Numbered from the stretch's first letter, positions 8,147 through 15,458 are shown. The stretch is DNA of 37,726 nucleotides from an uncultured archaeon (GCA_938074535.1 CALJER010000007.1:1-37726); one strand, 5' to 3'. A program made the numbers and translations. The notes: generated by a model not told the origin, from the letters alone.

Positions 8147-8346
8147 GGGGGATAGGCGATCGGGTGGGGAGCAGGCTGGGGATGCCCTTCGGCTTCTTCT
8201 AGGAGGAGGCCGGCGGGCTCGGGCTGTGGGGCACGGGAGCTCCATATCTGCAGGTGGCTGTGAACTCCTTTTAAAGCCTGGCGCAAAAATCGAAGTTCGA
8301 AGCGAACGAATAGCTTTTAACAAGGCACAAAACCCACTCAAGGCCG

Positions 8347-8382
8347 GTTTCAGAAAGGAGCCTCGTAAGGTGAGATTGAAAG
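8347..8382 (+). repeat. Solitary CRISPR-repeat-like sequence
   Basis: A 36-base stretch begins GTTTCAG and ends GATTGAAAG, the 5' and 3' signatures common to archaeal CRISPR repeats. Between them is a short complementary pair (CCT with AGG, or CTC with GAG). Only one copy is visible and no cas gene is present, so it is not an array. It lies in the decayed island, 14 bases past the stop of the DUF4143 remnant. It may be a relic of an array or chance. Confidence 0.3.
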
Positions 8383-8396
8383 GAACCATGGTGTCT

Positions 8397-8979
8397 TCAG
8401 AGGTGGAATACGGGGACCCAGTGCACAAGGGTTCTGGAGGTCTTCCTTCCAAACTCGCTGAGGGTGACGATAACCGCCCGCTCTGGTTTATATGCTTCCA
8501 GAAAGCTGTGCAACCCTTTCCCAAGCTTCTCCTCCTCCCCCGCCAAAACAAAATCGACTTCGCCTCCGCCCGTGGTCCTCCAGCAATGCAGCTCGAAGTC
8601 ATCGCGCAGACGGGAGAGCTCACCGAAAACAAAATTTTAAGCGATTGCCCCTCCATCCGTTCTCGCCGTGAAGTCAGAAAAATTGTTCACGGCCGCGTTC
8701 CTCAGCCCCGTATCCCAGAAATAGACCTTCGGAGCTTCTCGGTTACAAGATTTCTAGGCCATCCTGCAGCTCACCTTCAGATCGGGGGCAATTGGGGCTA
8801 GCCTGAGGACCGTTGACACGTAAGGCAAGTGCCCTCACAAAGTCTTCAAACTTGGCCTTGCCCTCTATTCTGAAGAACGCAACTATATCCTTCTCCAAAT
8901 AAAGGTCAAAGATATTTCTCAGGACGGCTCTCCTCCTCCCCGCAACCGCGGAAACACGACCTCCCACCTGCTCGGTCAC
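8397..8979 (-). pseudogene. AAA_14/DUF4143 ATPase remnant (frameshift plus nonsense)
   Basis: Two out-of-phase minus-strand segments match the C-terminal half of archaeal DUF4143 ATPases. Segment one (8979-8743) reads RRRAVLRNIFDLYLEKDIVAF and ends GLEIL-stop. Segment two reads EAPKVYFWDTGLRNAAVNNF, then GAIA, an in-frame TAA at 8639-8637, then NFVFGELSRL, TTGGGEVDFVLAG and LHSFLEAYKPERAVIVTLSE, ending at the stop at 8397. The TAA replaces the Glu expected in a GAIAENFVF-type motif. Compared with the family, roughly 15-20 codons are missing between the segments, as is the whole N-terminal P-loop domain. It is a clear relic. Bases 8147-8346, between this and the integrase remnant, hold nothing else I can identify. 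Confidence 0.85.
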
Positions 8980-9013
8980 GACCTCGACGAGCAGCCAGGA
9001 GCGAGAAGTAGTC

Positions 9014-9292
9014 CTAACTCATTTCCACGGGGCGGGGGGGCGGCTTCCTGCTCCTACTCACAGGCCAGGGGCGCTCGTTGGTCACCATGTAGAGATAGCG
9101 GTAGACCTCGTAGACGTAGGCTATGAAACGGTTGGTGAACTCGGCTATGCCCCGGTGCCTCCTGCCCAGGATGAGGGCGTGAAACCAGTGAACGATCACC
9201 GCCAGGCAGGCGATGATTCCCCAGGCCCAGGCGATGACGCCGTAGACGAAAGCAAGAGGAATCCTGATCAAAGCCTCCGCTCTCTCCCCCAT
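9014..9292 (-). CDS. DUF4389-like small membrane protein
   Basis: A 92-residue protein with two hydrophobic segments (about 10-32 and 35-45). The sequence IVHWFHALILGRRHRGIAEFTNRFIAYVYEVYRYLYMVTNE is typical of DUF4389 proteins, whose function is unknown. The ATG at 9292 follows the stop of the dehydratase-family gene by 4 bases, so the two form one transcription unit. A role near that enzyme is possible only by context. Confidence 0.75.
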   Translation of the reverse strand: MGERAEALIRIPLAFVYGVIAWAWGIIACLAVIVHWFHALILGRRHRGIAEFTNRFIAYVYEVYRYLYMVTNERPWPVSRSRKPPPRPVEMS

Positions 9293-9296
9293 CCTC

Positions 9297-10727
9297 TCAG
9301 TCCTTTATCCCCGCCAGGTACTTCACCAGTTCCTTCTTGGAGTCGAAGTCGTAGGTCAGGAGGATCAGGATCTCCTCCATGATGGGAGATCCTCCCCCGT
9401 GCACCCCCGCTATGGCCATCACCCCTCCCAGCGAAGAGGCCAGCATGTCGGAGAGCATGCGGAAGCACCGGTGGATGTTCTCCGCCGGAACACCCGCCCT
9501 CCTCATGATGTACTTCTCCAGGTACTTCCCCGTCTCTGGGTTGAGGAAGTCCCCTTCGAAGGGAAGGGTGGCCGGGAGCCCACCCGCGATTTCCGTGAGG
9601 ATCTCCAGCTCCTTGTACACGTTGAGCCCGGCGTGCCTCCTCCCCATGTTCACGTAGATCATGTTGGGCAGGAAGGTACCGGAGGGGTGCTTCTCCCCCG
9701 TGACCGCCGCCGCTATCCCGGCCGCGTAGACCAGCTCCGCCACGCACGCCAGCTCGGCCAGCCTGGAGCGCACGTGGGGCTTGTTGGCAATACCCTGGTA
9801 GTCGGCGGTGAGGGCCACGGATCCCATCACCAGGTCGGTGAGGGCGGGTTTGCAGCCGCAGTAGCTGTGTCTGTGGAAGAGACCGCCGGAAGCATGGGCC
9901 AGCAGGCCTGCAAACTCCCACTCACCGCACATAAACACCCTCTCCTCGGGAACAAACACGTCGTCGAAGATGACGAAGGAGTCCGCCGCGCCGAGCTCCC
10001 CCATGGGGGCCTTCAGGTACTCCCTGGGCCTGGCGTTGGCCACATGGGTGATGAGCTTCACCCCCTCCGTGTCGGCGGGGAGGGAGAAAGCCACCGCCCA
10101 GTCCCCATCCTCCTCACCCATGGCTCTGGTGGGCACGCAGATGATCTCGTCCGCGTTGGCTGCCATGGTGATGTGGTTCTTGGCCCCCCTCACCACGATC
10201 CCGTCCGACCTCCTCTCCACCACCCTCACGTAGAGGTCGGGATCCTTCTGCTGGTGGGGCCTCAGGCTCCTGTCCCCCTTCACGTCCGTCTGGGCCATGG
10301 CGGCCGTGAGGTCCTCCTTCTGGAAGTACTTCAGGTATTCCGTGAACCTTCTGTGGTAATCCGTGCCGTGGGCCTTGTCCGTCTCGTACGTGATCACGGA
10401 GAGGGCGTTGATGGCGTCGCAGCCCATGCACCTCTGGATGCACCCCCCCGTGAGGTGGCAGGCCTTCCTTATCAGTTCCTGCTTCTTCAGGAGGTCCTCA
10501 GCGCTCTGGTTGATGTGGGTGAAGCGGTTGATGGGCCTCCCATCCAGGTGGGACCTCGTGACGAGGAGGTCCTTGAAGCGCGGATCCTCCACCAGGTCAA
10601 AGCTCTTGGAGAGGATGTTCAGGGAGGGCCGGAGAAGGGGATCGTCCCTCTCCACCAGTTTGCCGTCTATGTAAACGTTCTTCTTCATCCGGCGGAGCGC
10701 CGCCAGATACTCCTCCGAGGTCCTCAC
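9297..10727 (-). CDS. abfD: 4-hydroxybutyryl-CoA dehydratase family protein (4-BUDH / vinylacetyl-CoA isomerase)
   Basis: The family enzyme converts 4-hydroxybutyryl-CoA to crotonyl-CoA through an FAD and [4Fe-4S] radical mechanism. It serves in aminobutyrate fermentation and the 4-hydroxybutyrate arm of archaeal CO2 fixation. The 476-residue protein keeps all four cluster ligands: C96 and C100 in CIQRCMGC, and H285 and C292 in HRHSYCGC, matching Cys99, Cys103, His292 and Cys299 of Clostridium AbfD. Y289, K293, Q98 and T187 also match AbfD residues. Compared with AbfD as I recall it, E257 is Asp and E455 is Ala, so the exact activity is open. Related HpaB monooxygenases lack the cluster cysteines. 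The start is GTG with a TATA box 28 nt upstream. Confidence 0.85.
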   Translation of the reverse strand: MRTSEEYLAALRRMKKNVYIDGKLVERDDPLLRPSLNILSKSFDLVEDPRFKDLLVTRSHLDGRPINRFTHINQSAEDLLKKQELIRKACHLTGGCIQRCMGCDAINALSVITYETDKAHGTDYHRRFTEYLKYFQKEDLTAAMAQTDVKGDRSLRPHQQKDPDLYVRVVERRSDGIVVRGAKNHITMAANADEIICVPTRAMGEEDGDWAVAFSLPADTEGVKLITHVANARPREYLKAPMGELGAADSFVIFDDVFVPEERVFMCGEWEFAGLLAHASGGLFHRHSYCGCKPALTDLVMGSVALTADYQGIANKPHVRSRLAELACVAELVYAAGIAAAVTGEKHPSGTFLPNMIYVNMGRRHAGLNVYKELEILTEIAGGLPATLPFEGDFLNPETGKYLEKYIMRRAGVPAENIHRCFRMLSDMLASSLGGVMAIAGVHGGGSPIMEEILILLTYDFDSKKELVKYLAGIKD

Positions 10728-10751
10728 GCAGAGACGGTCTCACCGCTCCCC

Positions 10752-10758
10752 TATAAAA
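10752..10758 (-). promoter_or_regulatory. TATA box of the dehydratase-family gene
   Basis: TTTTATA on the minus strand, centred 28 nt before the GTG at 10727, predicts a leaderless transcript. It lies between the dehydratase gene and the stop of the upstream small membrane gene, giving the dehydratase its own promoter. Confidence 0.65.
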
Positions 10759-10781
10759 CTTGCTGTAGGAGGGGCCTGCCT

Positions 10782-10967
10782 CTAGAGCTGGTTCAGCGCG
10801 AGGACGATCAGGTCGACGAGGCCCAGGATCATCCCCACGGGCACGGCGGCCCTCATCACCGCCACGAACTTGGGGAGATCCCCCTTCAGCCCCAGCCTCC
10901 CCAGCACCGCGAAGATCACCAGCAGGTACAGACCGCTCACCAGCAACAGAACCGTTTCCAGATCCAT
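10782..10967 (-). CDS. Small two-helix membrane protein, unknown
   Basis: A 61-residue product with two predicted transmembrane helices (about 4-24 and 38-58) joined by a short loop with LKGDLPKF. I do not recognise a family. The ATG at 10967 lies 29 nt after a strong TATA element on this strand, which supports expression. It points towards the dehydratase-family gene, which has its own promoter. Confidence 0.6.
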   Translation of the reverse strand: MDLETVLLLVSGLYLLVIFAVLGRLGLKGDLPKFVAVMRAAVPVGMILGLVDLIVLALNQL

Positions 10968-10990
10968 CTTATCCCTTCCCTCTACGGAAA

Positions 10991-11002
10991 CCTTTAAAAA
11001 GC
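10991..11002. promoter_or_regulatory. Bidirectional TATA element between small membrane gene and nep1
   Basis: The sequence CCTTTAAAAAGC provides a box A in both directions. It is about 29 nt from the ATG at 10967 (minus) and about 33 nt from the ATG at 11030 (plus). It may serve both divergent genes. Confidence 0.55.
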
Positions 11003-11029
11003 TTTTTCTCCGCGGGAGAAAGCTACCTG

Positions 11030-11710
11030 ATGCTCCACCTGGTGCTGGCCGACTGCGAGCTGGAGAGGGTGCCCCCCGAGATAGCGGACCACCGCGTGGT
11101 GAGGTGGTGGGCCAGGAAGAGGGGGAGGAGGCCCACGGAGCTCCTCTTGGACTCCAGCCTCTTCCACCCCGCCCTGAGGAAGCTGGAGGACGGATACAGG
11201 AGGGGGAGGCCGGACATCGTGCACCGCTGCCTGCTCCTCAGCCTGGACTCCCCCCTCAACAGGGAGGGTCTGCTGAGGGTCTACGTCCACACCAGGAACG
11301 ATGAGGTCATCGAAGTCGACCCTGAAACGAGGCTGCCCAGGTCCTTCCACCGGTTCGCCGGACTGATGGAAGAGCTCTTCCTGAGGGGTGAAACGGAAGG
11401 GGGCAGGATGAGGATGAGGAAGGAAAAGCTGGGTGAGCTCCTGAGAAGAATAGGGGCCCCCAGGACTCTGGTGCTGGATCCCAGGGGGGAGCGCAGGCTC
11501 TGGAGGGAGCTCTACCCACCGGAGGATGAGGTGTGCACGGTGGTGGGGGGCTTCGCGGAGGGCGGGTACCTCTCCGACCTGACCGGACTGCCCGTGGAGA
11601 GGGTGTGCCTGGATCCCGAGCCCCTCCCCTCCAGCACCGTGGTGGCCAGGCTGATCTTCTCCTACGAGGAGAAGAAAGGGATCCAAGAGAGGAGGCTGGG
11701 TAGAAGGTGA
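11030..11710 (+). CDS. nep1: 16S rRNA pseudouridine N1-methyltransferase Nep1/Emg1
   Basis: Nep1 is a SPOUT-class SAM enzyme that methylates a pseudouridine in small-subunit rRNA and is needed for 30S assembly. The 226-residue protein shows the family blocks LLDSSLFHPAL near residue 39, RRGRPDIVHRCLL at 57-69, YVHTRNDEVIEV at 85-96, ETRLPRSFHRFAGLMEELF at 99-117 and the knot region GGFAEGGYL near 170. The length fits archaeal Nep1. Its stop overlaps the GTG of rnp4 by 4 bases. It heads a cluster of translation and RNA-processing genes that runs to ftsY. Confidence 0.94.
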   Translation: MLHLVLADCELERVPPEIADHRVVRWWARKRGRRPTELLLDSSLFHPALRKLEDGYRRGRPDIVHRCLLLSLDSPLNREGLLRVYVHTRNDEVIEVDPETRLPRSFHRFAGLMEELFLRGETEGGRMRMRKEKLGELLRRIGAPRTLVLDPRGERRLWRELYPPEDEVCTVVGGFAEGGYLSDLTGLPVERVCLDPEPLPSSTVVARLIFSYEEKKGIQERRLGRR

Positions 11711-12054
11711 AGGAGGACCACAGGGCCCTGGCCCTGGAGAGGATAGAAAGGCTGGTGCTGCTGGCGGAGGAGGCCTGGCCGGAGGAGAAGGAACTCTCCA
11801 GGAGGTACCTGGAGCTGGCCTGGAAGCTGAAGCTCCGCCACAGGGTGAGGCTCCCCCCCCACCTGCGCGGCAGGTTCTGCAGGAAATGCAGGAGCCCGCT
11901 GAAGCCTGGGGTCTCCTGCAGGGTGAGGGTGAGGGCAGGGAGGATGGTAAGGGTCTGTCTGGAGTGCGGGCACCTCACGCGTCTCCCCCTGAAAGGCGCA
12001 AAGGGCAATAGGATTAATAAGCGGAGGCGGGAAGACGGAGAAGATGTCCGTTAG
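11707..12054 (+). CDS. rnp4: RNase P protein component 4 (Rpp21/Rpr2)
   Basis: Rnp4 is a zinc-binding subunit of archaeal RNase P, which trims the 5' leaders of tRNA precursors. The 115-residue protein has helical residues 1-50 and a zinc ribbon with FCRKCRSPLKPG (57-68) and CLECGH (84-89), giving four cysteine ligands. The start is a GTG in a GTGA overlap with the nep1 stop. The end overlaps the rps19e start by 11 bases. Confidence 0.93.
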   Translation: MKEDHRALALERIERLVLLAEEAWPEEKELSRRYLELAWKLKLRHRVRLPPHLRGRFCRKCRSPLKPGVSCRVRVRAGRMVRVCLECGHLTRLPLKGAKGNRINKRRREDGEDVR

Positions 12055-12481
12055 GGAAGTCCCCTCTCAGCTGCTCATAGCCAGGACAGCGGAGGAGCTG
12101 AAGAAGCTGGAGGAGCTGAGGCCACCGGAATGGAGCAGGTACGTGAAGACGGGGGTGCACAAGGAGAGACCGCCGGAGCAGAAGGACTGGTGGTACGTGA
12201 GAGCGGCTTCCCTCCTGAGGAGGCTCTACCTGGACGGTCCCGTGGGCGTCTCCAGGCTGCGCGTCTACTACGGGGGAAGGAAGAAAAGGGGTGCCGCACC
12301 CGAGCACTTCAGGAGGGGGGGAGGGAAAATCCTCAGGAGCCTCCTGCAGCAGCTGGAGAGGGCCGGACTGGTGGAGAGGAAGGAGAAGGAGGGGAGGAAG
12401 GTCACCAGAAAGGGGGCCGAGCTGCTGGAAAAACTCTCCGGAGAGCTCAAGGGAGGGATGGGTTCTGGAGGAGGAGGCTGA
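12044..12481 (+). CDS. rps19e: 30S ribosomal protein S19e
   Basis: An archaeal/eukaryotic-specific small-subunit protein. The 145-residue product has the family signature [11 protein letters not shown] at the N-terminus, [18 protein letters not shown] at 27-44 and [25 protein letters not shown] at 49-73, followed by the winged-helix end [14 protein letters not shown]. The last residues GGMGSGGGG are unusual and overlap the reading of the next gene. See the PDCD5 entry, where the start is irregular; an indel here cannot be excluded. Confidence 0.95.
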   Translation: MSVREVPSQLLIARTAEELKKLEELRPPEWSRYVKTGVHKERPPEQKDWWYVRAASLLRRLYLDGPVGVSRLRVYYGGRKKRGAAPEHFRRGGGKILRSLLQQLERAGLVERKEKEGRKVTRKGAELLEKLSGELKGGMGSGGGG

Positions 12482-12797
12482 GCTGGAGGAAATAAGGAGG
12501 AGAAAAATGCTGGAGCTGCAGGCGCAGCTGCAGGAGCAGAGGAGGAGGGAGGAGATGAGGAGAGAACTGGAGCTTCAGAAGAGGCTCATCCTCCAGCAGA
12601 TTCTCACCCCCGAAGCCAGGAGCAGGCTGGCCAACCTCAAGATGGTGAAACCCGAGTTCGCGGAGAGCCTGGAGCTGGAGCTGATCGCACTCGCTCAGTC
12701 GGGAAGACTGAGGGCCCCCCTCACCGACGACCAGCTCAGGGAACTCCTGAGGAGGCTGCAGGAGAGGAGGAGGGAAACAAGAATAAGGAGGGTCTAG
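12465..12797 (+). CDS. PDCD5-family DNA-binding protein, probable CTG start
   Basis: Archaeal PDCD5 homologues are small three-helix-bundle proteins, annotated as DNA-binding. The conserved core [14 protein letters not shown], then [21 protein letters not shown] and [12 protein letters not shown], is present. No ATG, GTG or TTG in frame precedes ELEEIRRRK; the first is the ATG at 12507, which would remove that motif. A CTG at 12465 lies 8 bases after GGGAGG and would give a 110-residue protein of normal length. A one-base indel joining it to the ATG at 12458 is the alternative. It sits between rps19e and rpl39e, its usual archaeal place. The call of family is firm, the start is not. Confidence 0.88.
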   Translation: MEEEAELEEIRRRKMLELQAQLQEQRRREEMRRELELQKRLILQQILTPEARSRLANLKMVKPEFAESLELELIALAQSGRLRAPLTDDQLRELLRRLQERRRETRIRRV

Positions 12798-12953
12798 GTG
12801 AGCAGGAACAAGCCACTGACGCTGAAGAAGAAGCTCCAGAGAGCCGGGAGGAGGACCAGGAGGGCCCCCATCTGGGCGGTGATGAAGACCAGGGGAAGGG
12901 TGAGGGACAGCTTGAAGCGCAGGCGCTGGTACCGATCCAAGATAAGACCTTAG
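12798..12953 (+). CDS. rpl39e: 50S ribosomal protein L39e
   Basis: A 51-residue, very basic protein found by reading the gap between the PDCD5-family gene and rpl31e. It begins VSRNKPLTLKKKLQRAGRR, continues with APIWAVMKTRGRVRDSLKRR and ends RRWYRSKIRP. This matches L39e (KKPLxKKxRLAxAxKxNRRxPxWxxxKTxRxVxxxxxRRxWRRSK). It starts with GTG directly after the preceding TAG and ends directly before the rpl31e leader. L39e lines the peptide exit tunnel. Confidence 0.93.
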   Translation: MSRNKPLTLKKKLQRAGRRTRRAPIWAVMKTRGRVRDSLKRRRWYRSKIRP

Positions 12954-12962
12954 GTGGTGGCC

Positions 12963-13214
12963 ATGCCCGAGGAGAGAATCTATGTGGTCCCGCTGAGGGA
13001 GGTCCGGGAGAAGGCCAGGTACAAAAGGGCGGCCAAGGCCATGGACCTCATCAGGGAGTTCGTGGAGAGACACATGAAGACGGAGAGGGTCAGGATAGAC
13101 GGAGGGCTGAACAAGAAGGTCTGGGCCAGAGGGGCCAAGAAGCCTCCCTCCAGGGTGAGGATCAGGGCCGTGAAGAAGGAGGACGGCTCGGTGGAGGTCT
13201 TCTCCGCGGAGTAG
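12963..13214 (+). CDS. rpl31e: 50S ribosomal protein L31e
   Basis: An archaeal/eukaryotic large-subunit protein located near the exit tunnel. The 83-residue protein opens PEERIYVVPLREVREKARYKRA and continues AMDLIREFVERHMKTERVRID, then NKKVWARGAKKPPSRVRIRAV. These are the family landmarks. Upstream in-frame GTGs at 12954 and 12957 are possible starts, but the ATG at 12963 matches the family N-terminus, and GGTGG just before it can act as a ribosome-binding site. Confidence 0.94.
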   Translation: MPEERIYVVPLREVREKARYKRAAKAMDLIREFVERHMKTERVRIDGGLNKKVWARGAKKPPSRVRIRAVKKEDGSVEVFSAE

Positions 13215-13220
13215 GGTGGA

Positions 13221-13889
13221 ATGCCCTTCCTGCGCCTCAACTTCGGAAGGATCCCCTATCTTGGACTTTTCTGCCTCGTCACCGACTCCGTGGCTGTTTT
13301 TCCCAAGAACCTGAAGCTGGACGAGGAAGAGCTGGAGGAAAAGCTGGGCGTTCCCGTTCTCAGGGCTGAGGTGATGGGGTCATCCCTCCTAGGGGTCTTC
13401 CTGGCGGGGAACTCCCGCACCATCCTGGCGCCCTCCCTGATGGGGGAGGAAGAGGAGAGAAGCTTCAGGGAGAGGGGAGTGGAGGTTTACAGGGTCCGGG
13501 GCAAATTCACCGCCCTGGGCAACCTTCTCCTGGTGAACGACAGGGGTGGACTGGCCAGCCCGGCCCTCCCGGCCAAAGCGGTGGAGGAGCTGAGCTCCGC
13601 CCTGGGAGTGCCGCTGGAGAGGGGTACGGTGTCGGGACTCAAGACGGTGGGAAGCGCGGGCGTGGTCACCAACAGGGGTGCGCTCCTCCACCCCGATGCC
13701 ACGGAGGAGGAGATCGAGAAGGCGAGGACGGCGCTCGGGGTGCCCGTGTCCACGGGAACGGCCTGCGATGGGGAAAAGTACGTGGGCATATGTGTGGCCG
13801 CCAACTCCAGGGGCTTCCTGGCCGGAGGGCCCACCACGGGAGCCGAGCTGGGGTGGATAGAGAAGGCCCTCCACTCCCCCGAGCGGTGA
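13221..13889 (+). CDS. eif6: Translation initiation factor aIF6
   Basis: aIF6 binds the 50S subunit and prevents premature joining of subunits. The 222-residue protein has the five-fold repeat architecture. Examples are GIFLAGNSRT-like (GVFLAGNSRTILAP near 53-66), LGNLLLVNDRGGLASP (94-109), VGSAGVVTNRGALLHP (136-151) and GICVAANSRGFLAGGPTTGAEL (189-210). It begins 6 bases after the rpl31e stop. The order L31e-aIF6-prefoldin-FtsY is standard in euryarchaea; L18Ae (LX), often placed next, is absent from the 95-base gap. Confidence 0.95.
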   Translation: MPFLRLNFGRIPYLGLFCLVTDSVAVFPKNLKLDEEELEEKLGVPVLRAEVMGSSLLGVFLAGNSRTILAPSLMGEEEERSFRERGVEVYRVRGKFTALGNLLLVNDRGGLASPALPAKAVEELSSALGVPLERGTVSGLKTVGSAGVVTNRGALLHPDATEEEIEKARTALGVPVSTGTACDGEKYVGICVAANSRGFLAGGPTTGAELGWIEKALHSPER

Positions 13890-13917
13890 TCTGGACTCGG
13901 TCGGGGGAGGCGGGGAA

Positions 13918-13944
13918 CCCGCCGGGCATGAAGGCTCCGGCGGG
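13918..13944 (+). other. Intergenic hairpin between aIF6 and pfdA genes
   Basis: A perfect 8-bp stem, CCCGCCGG (13918-13925) with CCGGCGGG (13937-13944), closes an 11-base loop GCATGAAGGCT. It is the only notable structure in the 95 bases before pfdA. It lacks a following T-tract, so it is not a classic terminator. The sequence GATATAGG at about 13956-13963 could be the TATA box for pfdA. Confidence 0.5.
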
Positions 13945-13984
13945 AAGGGGAAACTGATATAGGGGGGCCGTGGGAAGGAATAGG

Positions 13985-14422
13985 ATGCCCGAACTCACGG
14001 AAGGAGAGAGGGAGGAGCTGGAGAAATCCCTTCTTGAGCTGAACAGGGGGAGAACCCTCATGGAGGCCATGAGGGAGCAGGTGGCCCTCCTGAATACCAC
14101 CCTCTCGGAGCTCTCCTCCACCATCGAGACCATCAAGAAGCTCAAGGAGCTCCCGGAGGGGACGGAGATCCTCACCCCCATAGGCTCAGGCTCTTTCGTG
14201 AAGGCGAAGCTGATGCCCGTGGACAAAATCCTGACGGGGGTGGGGGCGGAGGTGGTGGTGGAGAGGACCCCCGACGAGGCCCTGAGGTTCCTGGAGGAGA
14301 AGTCCTCGGAGGTGGGGAAGGCCGTCCAGCAGCTCAGGTCCGAGATGGCCAGCCTGGAGCAGAGGCTCGAAGCCCTGCGGCCGGGAATAGAAAAGCTCCT
14401 CTCGAAGACCAGGGAAAAGTGA
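13985..14422 (+). CDS. pfdA: Prefoldin alpha subunit
   Basis: Prefoldin is a hexameric coiled-coil chaperone that passes unfolded proteins to the thermosome. The 145-residue alpha subunit has an N-terminal coiled coil (about 1-55), the beta-hairpin core with EILTPIGSGSFVKAKL (62-77) and DKILTGVGAEVVVERTPDEAL (81-101), and a C-terminal coiled coil (105-140). An in-frame GTG at 13970 would add five residues, but ATG at 13985 fits the family. The stop is one base from the ftsY start. Confidence 0.94.
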   Translation: MPELTEGEREELEKSLLELNRGRTLMEAMREQVALLNTTLSELSSTIETIKKLKELPEGTEILTPIGSGSFVKAKLMPVDKILTGVGAEVVVERTPDEALRFLEEKSSEVGKAVQQLRSEMASLEQRLEALRPGIEKLLSKTREK

Positions 14423-14423
14423 G

Positions 14424-15458
14424 ATGCTCGAGAAACTCAAGGAGAAGCTCCGCAGGGTAAAGGCGAAGCTCACCAGGAAACTCGAAGAGAAGGCTGCCGC
14501 CCCCCCCGAAGAGGAGGAAGAACCCGAAGCAAAGCCCAAAAGACCCTCCAGGGCTTCCCCCAAGCTGGGGGTGAAGAGGGCCCTGAAGAAGGCGGTGGGG
14601 ATCGAGCTCTCCCCTTCCGACCTGGAGGACATCCTCTGGGACCTGCAGGTCTCCCTCCTGGAGAGCGACGTGGCCGTGCCCGTGGCGGACGAGCTCATCA
14701 ACAGGGTGAAGAACAAGCTCACGGGGAGGAAGCTGGGGCTGAGGGAGGACCCCAAGAAGGTGGCCGAAGCCGTGCTGGAGGAGGCCATGAGGGAGATCCT
14801 GGAAGCGGGGGAGAAGGTGGACCTGCTGCAGGTGGTGAAGGCCAAAAATGAGAGGAACGAGCCGGCCGTCCTGGTCTTCTTCGGCATCAACGGGACGGGG
14901 AAGACCACCACCATAGCCAAGCTGGCCAAGTACCTGCAGGAGAGGGGATTGAGGGTGGTGCTGGCGGCCTCCGACACCTTCAGGGCGGGGGGAATAGAGC
15001 AGCTGGAGGTGCACGCCAGGAGGCTGGGGGTGGAGCTGGTGAAGCAAAGACAGGGGGCGGACGCCGCGGCGGTGGCCTACGATGCCATCTCCCACGCAAA
15101 AGCCAGGGGGTTCCAGGTGGTGCTGGTGGACACGGCTGGAAGGATGCAGACCGACAGGGACCTGATGGACGAGATGAGGAAAATCGTGAGGGTGACCAGA
15201 CCGGACCTCAGGATCTTCGTGGGGGATGCCCTGACGGGAAACGACGCGGTGGAGCAGGCCAGGACCTTCAACCAGGAGGTGGGAATAGACGGCTCCATCC
15301 TGTGCAAGATGGACGCGGACGCCCGGGGAGGGGCGGCCCTCTCCATCACCTACGTGACCGGAAAGCCCATCCTCTTCCTGGGCGTGGGACAGGGGTACGA
15401 GGACCTGGTGGAGTTCAAACCGGAGCTAATCCTGAAGCCCCTGCTTGAGGAGGGCTGA
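14424..15458 (+). CDS. ftsY: Signal recognition particle receptor FtsY
   Basis: FtsY is the SRP receptor GTPase for co-translational membrane targeting. The 344-residue protein has a charged N-terminal region (1-50), the helical N domain (50-135) and a GTPase domain. The G1 motif is GINGTGKTTT (154-163). It is followed by the SRP-GTPase box DTFRAGGIEQL, G3 DTAGRMQTD, and CKMDAD in the position of TKxD. GVGQGYEDLVEF near the end is the family closing motif. It follows pfdA by one base, as in many archaea. Confidence 0.96.
   Translation: MLEKLKEKLRRVKAKLTRKLEEKAAAPPEEEEEPEAKPKRPSRASPKLGVKRALKKAVGIELSPSDLEDILWDLQVSLLESDVAVPVADELINRVKNKLTGRKLGLREDPKKVAEAVLEEAMREILEAGEKVDLLQVVKAKNERNEPAVLVFFGINGTGKTTTIAKLAKYLQERGLRVVLAASDTFRAGGIEQLEVHARRLGVELVKQRQGADAAAVAYDAISHAKARGFQVVLVDTAGRMQTDRDLMDEMRKIVRVTRPDLRIFVGDALTGNDAVEQARTFNQEVGIDGSILCKMDADARGGAALSITYVTGKPILFLGVGQGYEDLVEFKPELILKPLLEEG

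Noticed and set aside
7703-8656. Long minus-strand frame running through tRNA-Gly as one gene
   Set aside because: It crosses the tRNA and only its middle part shows integrase similarity; it is treated as a pseudogene fragment instead.
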